Source of the DNA: Erythrobacter sp.
Lineage (GTDB): Bacteria > Pseudomonadota > Alphaproteobacteria > Sphingomonadales > Sphingomonadaceae
Direction: 5' to 3'
Assembly: GCA_030731635.1 (NCBI GenBank)
Contig: JANQTR010000257.1
Coordinates: 1-8,563 of the forward strand
DNA length: 8,563 nucleotides
A program made the translations under genes and the position numbers. Shown here in pieces: positions 1-5,332 of this stretch. Numbering within the stretch: the stretch's first letter is position 1; each line of letters begins with the position of its first letter. Below the pieces are notes generated by a model that saw only the letters and a program-made list of their open reading frames with translations, searched no databases and was not told where the DNA came from.

Positions 1-476
1 GCGCTAAACGGATCGGCGCAATCGTCGATCAGGATCAGGCCGCCAGCACCCACCGCGTCGCCCGTACGCAGCATCGTGCCGAGATTGCCGGGGTCTCTCA
101 GCGCCTGGGCCACCAGCCAGATCGGCGCAGCGCCGCGGTCAAGCGCGGCCAGCGATGTGTCCCATTCGTCAAACACACCCGTTACGCTTTGCGCGTTGTC
201 TTTGCCGGTGATCTTGGAGAGGATTTCGGGCGTGGTGGTGATCACCTCGCCGCCCGCTGCCGTAACGTCGGCTTCCAGCCGGGCAAGCAGCGCGTGATCG
301 TCCCGCCCTTCTGCCATTACCAGCGTCTGCGGAAGCCGTCCGACACTGCGGGCGTCCTCAAGCAGCCGCAGCCCTTCGACCAGAAACTGACCGCTCCGCT
401 TGCGATGTTTCTTGTCGCGCAAGCTGCGCAGATATTTGACGGTGGGGTTCGAAAAGCCGGAAATGTGCCTGCGCAT
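1..476 (-). CDS. SpoU/TrmH-family RNA 2'-O-methyltransferase (partial, C-terminus beyond window)
   Basis: This is probably an S-adenosylmethionine-dependent 2'-O-ribose methyltransferase acting on 23S rRNA or tRNA in the cytoplasm. The visible 158 residues contain an N-terminal L30e-like substrate-binding region (about residues 8-100, with KYLRSLRDKKHR and FLVEGLRLLEDA, typical of this family). SPOUT motif 1 follows at residues 128-137 (DPGNLGTMLR), including Asn131 and the conserved Arg137. The SAM-binding knot motifs 2 and 3 lie beyond base 1, so the specific member (RlmB- or TsnR-like) cannot be told. I chose the ATG at 474-476 because the family pattern starts just after it. An in-frame TTG at 510-512, overlapping the ptsH stop, is an alternative giving 12 extra residues. 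There is no clear Shine-Dalgarno before the ATG. It is the last visible gene of the minus-strand cluster, 32 bases after ptsH, and may be co-transcribed. Confidence 0.85.
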   Translation of the reverse strand, partial: MRRHISGFSNPTVKYLRSLRDKKHRKRSGQFLVEGLRLLEDARSVGRLPQTLVMAEGRDDHALLARLEADVTAAGGEVITTTPEILSKITGKDNAQSVTGVFDEWDTSLAALDRGAAPIWLVAQALRDPGNLGTMLRTGDAVGAGGLILIDDCADPFS

Positions 477-508
477 GGGAAACGTGCTGGCCGACGTTGC
501 CGCCAGCG

Positions 509-787
509 TCAATCTTCGCCGAAGCCGTTTGCGATCAACGCGACAAGATCAGCGAGCACGGCTTCGGCCTGATCACCTTCAACCGCGACTTCGACCGTAT
601 CGCCCTTGGCCGCGCCCAGCATCATCAGGCCTAGGATTGATCCCCCCGCCGCGCTGTGCGGCGATTTGCTGACGGTGACTTTCACGCTTTCGTGCAGCAC
701 GGCCACTGCGCCGACAAACTTAGCGCTCGCCCGCGCGTGCAGGCCGCGTTGGTTGACGATCAAAACGGTCTGGCGTGCTTCCCCCAT
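509..787 (-). CDS. ptsH: Phosphocarrier protein HPr
   Basis: HPr is a small cytoplasmic phosphocarrier that takes phosphate from Enzyme I on a histidine and passes it to EIIA proteins. The 92-residue product has the usual HPr length. The active-site motif is GLHARASAKFV with phospho-accepting His17. The regulatory serine region GGSILGLMMLGAAKGD places the HPr-kinase target at Ser50 (equivalent to Ser46 in the classic numbering), consistent with hprK in the same cluster. I chose the ATG at 785-787 over a longer frame because it sits directly ahead of the HPr fold, 13 bases after the EIIA stop, with a GAAGG Shine-Dalgarno overlapping that stop. No Enzyme I or sugar permease gene is visible nearby, so this HPr most likely serves a regulatory PTS branch, with its Enzyme I encoded elsewhere. 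Confidence 0.95.
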   Translation of the reverse strand: MGEARQTVLIVNQRGLHARASAKFVGAVAVLHESVKVTVSKSPHSAAGGSILGLMMLGAAKGDTVEVAVEGDQAEAVLADLVALIANGFGED

Positions 788-800
788 GCCGCCCGCGCCT

Positions 801-1226
801 TCAGGCCTTGGCCCGTGCCGTGGCAGAATCCTGCCCCAGCAATTCGCTGGCGATGGTGATATAATTGCGTCCGGCGGTTTGCGCTGCATGCACGGCGGCG
901 GTCACATCCATCGCTTTGCGCGCGCCGGCCAGCCGGATCAGCATCGGCAGGTTGATCCCCGCGATCACCTCAACCCGTCCAGCGTCGAGCAATGATATCG
1001 CAAGGTTCGATGGCGTGCCGCCGAACAGATCGGTCAGGATGATGACGCCATCGCCATTGTCGACCACCGCAATCGCATCGGCGATATCGGCGCGGCGCTG
1101 TTCCATATCGTCATGCGGGCCGATGCACACGGTCACGATCCCGTCTTGCGGGCCGACAACGTGTTCCATCGCCTCGACAAACTGGTCCGCAAGGCGGCCA
1201 TGGGTTACGAGGATCAATCCGATCAT
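801..1226 (-). CDS. PTS EIIA component, mannose/fructose-sorbose family (regulatory EIIA-Man)
   Basis: This is a cytoplasmic EIIA protein of the mannose family, phosphorylated by HPr. It is 141 residues, one EIIA domain with no fused EIIB. The N-terminus MIGLILVTHGRLA carries the phospho-accepting His9, and the ILTDLFGGTPSN motif carries Asp66, which matches the conserved aspartate beside the active histidine in EIIA-Man. The fold runs to about residue 125, followed by a short Ala-rich tail. In alphaproteobacteria such stand-alone EIIA-Man proteins (sometimes called ManX or PtsM) are thought to be regulatory because the cognate EIIB, EIIC and EIID are absent. None is seen here. The gene starts 75 bases after rapZ without a convincing Shine-Dalgarno and lies 13 bases before ptsH, so the two are surely co-transcribed. 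Confidence 0.92.
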   Translation of the reverse strand: MIGLILVTHGRLADQFVEAMEHVVGPQDGIVTVCIGPHDDMEQRRADIADAIAVVDNGDGVIILTDLFGGTPSNLAISLLDAGRVEVIAGINLPMLIRLAGARKAMDVTAAVHAAQTAGRNYITIASELLGQDSATARAKA

Positions 1227-1231
1227 GTGTG

Positions 1232-1318
1232 AAAAAAGATCCGTTACCTGCCCATCGGGGCGCGAGCCTTACGCGTTTTCACCGATCCGGACAATGCGTG
1301 ACTAACGGCGATCTTTTT
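1232..1318 (-). other. Intercistronic region rapZ-EIIA with potential two-tier RNA fold
   Basis: Two arms 57 bases apart are complementary. The arm at 1303-1318 covers the end of rapZ and its stop; the arm at 1233-1246 lies just upstream of the EIIA start. They pair over 14 bases with a 2-base bulge (A5-GATC and CGTTA against TAACG and GATC-T5). Inside the loop, ATCGG at 1254-1258 pairs with CCGAT at 1282-1286, and CGCG at 1261-1264 pairs with CGCG at 1272-1275. In the minus-strand mRNA the outer helix would cover the region just upstream of the EIIA start codon. I see the complementarity directly. Any role in controlling EIIA/HPr translation, mRNA stability or processing is inference. The T6 run is not directly preceded by a GC-rich stem, so I do not call an intrinsic terminator. 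Confidence 0.4.
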
Positions 1319-2225
1319 CGATCTCGTCAGCGGCGCGTGAGCCAAGATTACGATGGCGGACAGTGGGCGAAAATCCAGCGTCGCGCAAGCCTTGAGCCAT
1401 ACGCTCGGTGGTGTAGACCGAGCGGTGTCTCCCTCCGGTACAACCGAAAGCGACATGGACATAGGGTTTGCCCTGCGCCTGATAGCGCGGCAGCAGCACC
1501 AGCAGCAGGTCACGAATGCGGCCGAATACATCGGCAAAGGCGGGGTCGGTTTCAATGTGTTCGCCCACTGCAGCGTCCTGTCCGGTCAGTTCGCGAAGGC
1601 CTGGCACCCAGTGCGGATTGTCGAGAAACCGCATGTCGAACACCAGATCCGCCAGCGGCGGCATCCCGCGCGCAAAGCCGAAACTGGACAGAGTCAGCGT
1701 CATCGCCTCGGTATCAGCTTCATCGCCAAACAGCTTGCGCACTTGGCCCTGCAGATCGTTACTGGTCAATGCCGAGGTATCGATCATCGCATCGGCCCAG
1801 CGGCGCAGCGGTTCCAGCAGTTCGCGTTCGGCGGCGATACCTTCCATCACCGGGCGCCCGTGGGCCATCGGGTGACGGCGGCGGGTTTCGTTGAAGCGGC
1901 GTTCAAGCTCGCCGCCAGCACAATCAAGGAACAGGAACGTCAGCGCGACATCCGGGCGCGCGGCGAGTTCCTTGACCAGCGCGATGATATCGTCCGGGAC
2001 GAAGCCGCGGGTGCGCGAATCGAACCCGATGGCGAGCGGGCCACGCGGTTCTTCGGGCATGGCGACAAGGCGTTTGAGCAGCCGCACAGGGAAGTTATCA
2101 ATCGTCTCCCAGCCGCAATCCTCCAGTACGTCGAGCGCGGTGGATTTGCCTGCGCCCGATAGGCCGGTGACGAGCAGGAGCTGCTGCTGAGTCGGAGCGG
2201 GAGAAGGCGTGGCGGCATCGGTCAT
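1302..2225 (-). CDS. rapZ: RapZ/YvcJ-family nucleotide-binding protein (RNase adapter family)
   Basis: This is a cytoplasmic P-loop NTPase-fold protein of the RapZ/YvcJ family. In E. coli RapZ binds the small RNAs GlmY and GlmZ and delivers GlmZ to RNase E; YvcJ-type members hydrolyse nucleotides. The target in alphaproteobacteria is unknown. The 307-residue product has the family length. It shows Walker A GLSGAGKST at residues 21-29, followed by the family-typical LEDCGWETIDNFP, a central acidic ATP-binding domain, and the highly conserved C-terminal GCTGGRHRSV (about residues 261-270). The ATG at 2223-2225 overlaps the hprK stop as ATGA with no evident Shine-Dalgarno, so translation is probably coupled to hprK. 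The frame stays open 25 codons further upstream, but that part lies inside hprK and carries no family sequence. Linkage to PTS genes is common for this family. Confidence 0.94.
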   Translation of the reverse strand: MTDAATPSPAPTQQQLLLVTGLSGAGKSTALDVLEDCGWETIDNFPVRLLKRLVAMPEEPRGPLAIGFDSRTRGFVPDDIIALVKELAARPDVALTFLFLDCAGGELERRFNETRRRHPMAHGRPVMEGIAAERELLEPLRRWADAMIDTSALTSNDLQGQVRKLFGDEADTEAMTLTLSSFGFARGMPPLADLVFDMRFLDNPHWVPGLRELTGQDAAVGEHIETDPAFADVFGRIRDLLLVLLPRYQAQGKPYVHVAFGCTGGRHRSVYTTERMAQGLRDAGFSPTVRHRNLGSRAADEIEKDRR

Positions 2226-2707
2226 CGCGCGCCATCTTGCCCGGATACGGAACAAAGGGAAGCGGGTTTGCAGGCTAACCCATGCGTGGCAAGCGCCCAT
2301 TCGGCGCGCGCGGCAGGGGCAATCGCGCCGGGATCGAATGGCAGCACTGGCACGTCCACCCCCGCAATAGGGCGCAACCTGAGGGTTTCAGGCAAGCGCT
2401 GCGGCGCTGCACCGCCGAGCGTGAGAATCAACGCTGCCGGAGCAGGGGGGGCTGTGGGCAGGCGGACAAGGCCAACCCCGCGCACCTCCAGCAGCCCGGC
2501 AATATTGGGCGGAGGGCTGGCAATCAGGCGGCCTTGTGCATCACGGTGCAACGTCACCGCATCATCGCCGATCAGTCCGCCACCGCGATCAATCAGCGCA
2601 AGTGCGAGGGCGGATTTGCCGCTGCCCGGCGGCCCTTCAATCAACAGTGCGCGGCCTGCAATGACCACTGCGCTGGCCTGCATTACCACAGGCGCAGGCG
2701 CGTTCAT
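2222..2707 (-). CDS. hprK: HPr kinase/phosphorylase, short alphaproteobacterial form
   Basis: This cytoplasmic enzyme phosphorylates (and may dephosphorylate) HPr on its regulatory serine, encoded two genes downstream. The 161-residue product is only the C-terminal catalytic domain; Firmicute enzymes are about 310 residues with an extra N-terminal domain. The short form is normal for alphaproteobacteria. Visible motifs are the P-loop GPPGSGKS at residues 25-32, the acidic pair Asp48-Asp49 in GLIGDD (catalytic/metal region), and the HprK signature LLEVRGVGLV at 72-81. The position 15 residues before the P-loop glycine, usually histidine in HprK enzymes, is Gln10 here. I chose the ATG at 2705-2707 because it overlaps the chvG stop as ATGA; an ATG ten codons upstream, inside chvG, is also possible. 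The stop overlaps rapZ by four bases. Confidence 0.88.
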   Translation of the reverse strand: MNAPAPVVMQASAVVIAGRALLIEGPPGSGKSALALALIDRGGGLIGDDAVTLHRDAQGRLIASPPPNIAGLLEVRGVGLVRLPTAPPAPAALILTLGGAAPQRLPETLRLRPIAGVDVPVLPFDPGAIAPAARAEWALATHGLACKPASLCSVSGQDGAR

Positions 2708-4290
2708 GTCGCCACCGGAAGTTGTAGCCGCAGGCATGCACCGGCTGCGCCATCGGGCCGATCATGCGCACTCAACGTGCCATCATGCGCTTCGGCAATG
2801 GCGCGGCCGATGGCCAGGCCAAGGCCCGAATGATTGCCGAAATCTTCCGCATCGGGCCGCACCGAATGGAACCGCTGGAACACTTTGTCGCGCGCATCGG
2901 CCGGGATGCCGGGGCCTTCGTCGCAGACGCTGAGGGTTGCCCAGGTCCCGTCATTGGTGACGGTGACGGCAATCGGCGCACCCGGCGGGGAGAAGGACAC
3001 CGCATTGTCGAGCAGGTTCTCCACCACCCGTTCCAGCCGGGTGCCAACCCCTCGCACCCGCACCGGTGTGCCAGAGGTGACAATGTCGATCTGGCGACCT
3101 CCGTTTTCTGCGCGGTGTTCGCGCCCGCCGATGATCGCGCGGGCGAGATCGGCCAGATCGATGATCTCCAACGTCGCGCGGCTCATTTCGGCATCGATCC
3201 GACTGGCTTCGGAAATTTCGGTCACCAGCCGATCAATCCGCCGGACATCGTGGGTCGCGATCTGGATCAGCTCCTGTTTTAACGCCGGGTCATCAACCCG
3301 GGGCAGCGATTCGATCGCGCTGCGCAGCGATGCCAGCGGGTTCTTGATTTCATGCGCGACATCGGCGGCGAAACTGTCAACCGCGTCAATCCGTTGGCGA
3401 AGTCCGCCGGTCATGTCGGATACCGCGCGGGCGAGCAGGCCGATTTCGTCGCTGCGCTGCGGCAGGCGCGGCACTTCAACTTCGCGTTCGCGCCCTTGCC
3501 GCACTCGCACCGCCGCGCGCGCCAGCTGGCGCAAGGGGGTGACGATGGTGCGCGCCAGAAACAGCGATAGCAGCGCAGATGCGGCCAGCAGCAACAGCAT
3601 CGCAAAGCCCAGCGTCGACCGCGCGGCGCGCACGCTTTCGGTAATATCAACCGCATTGCGCACGGTCAGCAAGGTCGCGCCCTGCAATCCGACCGGGGCT
3701 GCGGCGGTGATCACCGGGGTCCCATCGCGCCAATCGTATAATCGGATTTGTGACAGACCCAATTCGCGCGCGCGGGCGAGTTCAGGCCAGGCATCAGCAT
3801 CGTCGGATTCCGGTTCGGCATAATCCTGCACCGGTTGCGCACTGACGATGGTATCGACTGTCCGGTCCAGCCAGCGGGCAAACCGCTGTTCCCAATCATC
3901 ATCATTGATATCATTGAACCGGAATGCAGGGTCGGCCAGCGCAAAGCTATCGGCGGTAAGCTTGCCCTTGGCATCGAACATCCGCAATCGCATGCGCTGT
4001 TCCTTTCCGATTTGCACCAGCAGCGCCTCCTGCCGTTCGCGACTTGCGCCCGCCAGCGCCTCGGCCGTGATCTGGGCCTCGATCCGGGCCAGCTTGAAAC
4101 GTTCATTGATCAGCTGCGTGCGATAGCCATCAAGATAGAACAGCCCGCCGCCCATGATCAGCAGCGGCAGGATGTTGACCGCCATGATCCGCGCGGTCAG
4201 CGCAAACCGTCCGGTGGTGGTCAATTGTTCGCCGCCCCCTTTTACGTGGGCCCCGTTTGCAGCGCCAATCGTGCGCCCGCTGTCAGCCAT
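2704..4290 (-). CDS. chvG: ChvG-type sensor histidine kinase
   Basis: This is an inner-membrane sensor kinase that phosphorylates ChvI. In Agrobacterium and Sinorhizobium, ChvG/ChvI (ExoS/ChvI) controls envelope, exopolysaccharide and acid-response genes. The 528-residue product has a first membrane helix at about 34-52, a periplasmic sensor region at 53-225 resembling the Stimulus_sens_1/Sensor_TM1 families, a second helix at about 227-249, and a HAMP linker at about 250-303. The phosphoacceptor H-box is FAADVAHEIKNPL with His313. The ATPase domain has N-box ENLLDNA (424-430), DEGPGI (457-462), an F-box-like FQRFHS (471-476) and GLGLAIG (489-495). All catalytic motifs are intact. The start ATG at 4288-4290 overlaps the end of chvI by 8 bases and lacks a clear Shine-Dalgarno, suggesting coupled translation. 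The periplasmic domain has acidic clusters near residues 127-134 and 159-166. Confidence 0.93.
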   Translation of the reverse strand: MADSGRTIGAANGAHVKGGGEQLTTTGRFALTARIMAVNILPLLIMGGGLFYLDGYRTQLINERFKLARIEAQITAEALAGASRERQEALLVQIGKEQRMRLRMFDAKGKLTADSFALADPAFRFNDINDDDWEQRFARWLDRTVDTIVSAQPVQDYAEPESDDADAWPELARARELGLSQIRLYDWRDGTPVITAAAPVGLQGATLLTVRNAVDITESVRAARSTLGFAMLLLLAASALLSLFLARTIVTPLRQLARAAVRVRQGREREVEVPRLPQRSDEIGLLARAVSDMTGGLRQRIDAVDSFAADVAHEIKNPLASLRSAIESLPRVDDPALKQELIQIATHDVRRIDRLVTEISEASRIDAEMSRATLEIIDLADLARAIIGGREHRAENGGRQIDIVTSGTPVRVRGVGTRLERVVENLLDNAVSFSPPGAPIAVTVTNDGTWATLSVCDEGPGIPADARDKVFQRFHSVRPDAEDFGNHSGLGLAIGRAIAEAHDGTLSAHDRPDGAAGACLRLQLPVAT

Positions 4291-5080
4291 CGGTAAAGCT
4301 GTAGCCCGCGCCGTACAGGGTATCGATCGCATCAAAGGTGGTATCGACCACCTTGAACTTGCGGCGCATCCGCTTGATGTGGCTATCAACCGTGCGATCA
4401 TCGACGAACACATCGTCAGGATAGGCGGCATCCATCAATTGATTGCGGCTTTTGATCACGCCGGGGCGGATGGCGAGCGCTTCGAGGATCAGGAATTCGG
4501 TGACGGTCAGGCTGACGGGCAGGCCATCCCACGCCACGTGATGGCGCGCAGGGTCCATGAACAATCGCCCGCGCACCAGTTTGGCAGGCGCTGATTCGGG
4601 CTGAAGCGCGGCGGCATCGCTGCCCGGCGCACCATCGGCGCGGCGCAGGATGGCGCGGATCCGGGCGATCAGCAGGCGCTGGCTGAAAGGTTTGGCGATG
4701 TAATCATCCGCGCCCAGTTCCAGCCCGGCTTCCTCGTCGCTTTCATCATCCTTGCTGGTCAGGAAAATCACCGGCAGCGCGGAATGTTCGCGCAGGCGGC
4801 GCAGCAATTCCATGCCGTCCATCTTGGGCATCTTGATGTCGAACACGGCCAGATCGGGCGGATTATCCAGCAGCGCCTTCAACGCGGTTTCGCCGTCGGA
4901 ATACAGCCGCGTGGCAAACCCTTCGGATTGCAGCGCGATTGATACCGTGGTGAGGATATTGCGATCATCATCGACCAGCGCAATCTGCATGACGCGCCCA
5001 AGCTCGTTGGCTCCGGCGCCGGTGACGACACTGGTCGGAGCCGATGCGGCGAGGGGTTGGTCGGAGGTGATGTCGGACAT
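4283..5080 (-). CDS. chvI: ChvI-type OmpR/PhoB-family response regulator
   Basis: This is a cytoplasmic transcription factor activated by ChvG. The 265-residue product has a receiver domain at about residues 31-150, with acidic pocket Asp37-39, phosphoacceptor Asp81 in FDIKMP, Thr108 in LTSK and Lys130 in AKPF. A winged-helix DNA-binding domain follows at about 168-263, with the OmpR-type recognition region DDRTVDSHIKRMRRKFK and the terminal YGAGYSF wing. I chose the ATG at 5078-5080 because an AAGGGA Shine-Dalgarno lies 9 bases upstream. This leaves about 30 non-conserved Ala/Ser/Thr-rich residues before the receiver. An internal ATG at residue 31 would give the usual compact ChvI start but lacks a good ribosome site. 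It is the first gene of the minus-strand cluster and divergent from pckA, an arrangement also seen in Agrobacterium and relatives. Confidence 0.94.
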   Translation of the reverse strand: MSDITSDQPLAASAPTSVVTGAGANELGRVMQIALVDDDRNILTTVSIALQSEGFATRLYSDGETALKALLDNPPDLAVFDIKMPKMDGMELLRRLREHSALPVIFLTSKDDESDEEAGLELGADDYIAKPFSQRLLIARIRAILRRADGAPGSDAAALQPESAPAKLVRGRLFMDPARHHVAWDGLPVSLTVTEFLILEALAIRPGVIKSRNQLMDAAYPDDVFVDDRTVDSHIKRMRRKFKVVDTTFDAIDTLYGAGYSFTDG

Positions 5081-5089
5081 GATCGAAGA

Positions 5090-5095
5090 TCCCTT
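5090..5095 (-). promoter_or_regulatory. Shine-Dalgarno site of chvI
   Basis: AAGGGA on the minus strand is separated by 9 bases from the ATG at 5078-5080. It decides the chvI start in favour of the 265-residue form over the internal ATG at the receiver-domain boundary. Confidence 0.65.
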
Positions 5096-5137
5096 ACGCG
5101 CCGCGCTTTGCATGACACAAGCCATAGCGCGATTTCA

Positions 5138-5165
5138 AGCATAGCCGGACGATCCGCCGGGTCAG
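5138..5165 (-). promoter_or_regulatory. Weak candidate promoter for the chvI-led operon
   Basis: On the minus strand CTGACC (plus positions 5160-5165) and TATGCT (5138-5143) are separated by 16 bases, a poor match to TTGACA/TATAAT. It would give a leader of roughly 50 bases before chvI. This is a pattern match by eye only. Alphaproteobacterial sigma-70 promoters are loose, so other positions are equally possible. Confidence 0.2.
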
Positions 5166-5203
5166 TTCCGGTGCAAATGTGCAGCATGTAATTCGCCAGG
5201 TTT

Positions 5204-5215
5204 GCATACGTATGC
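5204..5215. promoter_or_regulatory. Perfect 12-bp palindrome in the chvI/pckA divergent region (candidate operator)
   Basis: GCATACGTATGC is its own reverse complement, centred on a CG step at 5209/5210. It is flanked by TTT on the left and GCAAA on the right, so a second nested repeat (TTTGC at 5201-5205 and GCAAA at 5216-5220) brackets it. It lies 117 bases before the pckA start and 123 bases before the chvI start. Palindromes with a central CG are typical of LacI-family operators, and in Sinorhizobium pckA is controlled by a LacI-family protein, PckR. The palindrome is seen directly; its identity as an operator is inference. Confidence 0.4.
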
Positions 5216-5254
5216 GCAAATGCTAGGCGGCATCCGGGATCAGTCGCGGGGATT

Positions 5255-5268
5255 CGCTGTTCGCAGCG
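5255..5268 (+). other. Small UUCG-loop hairpin in the pckA leader region
   Basis: CGCTG at 5255-5259 and CAGCG at 5264-5268 form a 5-bp stem closed by a TTCG tetraloop, a very stable loop type. It lies 65 bases before the pckA start, with no T tract after it, so it is not a terminator. It could be a leader-RNA element if the pckA transcript begins upstream of it; the transcript start is not known. Confidence 0.3.
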
Positions 5269-5319
5269 GCCCTGCTGCCCTGCCATTTTGCCTCGGGGCT
5301 CGCAAAAGCTCCAGTGCCC

Positions 5320-5326
5320 AGGAGAG
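5320..5326 (+). promoter_or_regulatory. Strong Shine-Dalgarno deciding the TTG start of pckA
   Basis: AGGAGAG stands 6 bases before TTG at 5333-5335. No in-frame ATG lies between here and the conserved PEPCK sequence, so this site fixes the start. The preceding bases CCT-CG-GGGC (5291-5299) can pair with GCCC-AGG (5316-5322), with a 2-base bulge, which would partly mask the site. Confidence 0.75.
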
Positions 5327-5332
5327 ACGACT

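Noticed and set aside
1227..1301. Intrinsic terminator between rapZ and the EIIA gene
   Set aside because: The T6 run on the minus strand is not directly preceded by a compact GC-rich stem. The nearest hairpin ends 16 bases before it, and the outer helix has a 57-base loop.
1480..1510. Short AGC/CAG-rich run resembling a repeat
   Set aside because: It is within rapZ and is explained by codon use for Leu-Leu-Val-Leu-Leu; there is no regular repeat beyond a few units.
1353..2162. A 269-codon open frame on the plus strand opposite rapZ
   Set aside because: It is a shadow of rapZ, whose Walker A and GCTGGRHRS motifs show the minus strand to be coding.
2268..2933. Long plus-strand open frames opposite hprK and the end of chvG
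   Set aside because: They have low-complexity Arg/Ala/Pro-rich translations with no domain, and lie antisense to well-identified genes.
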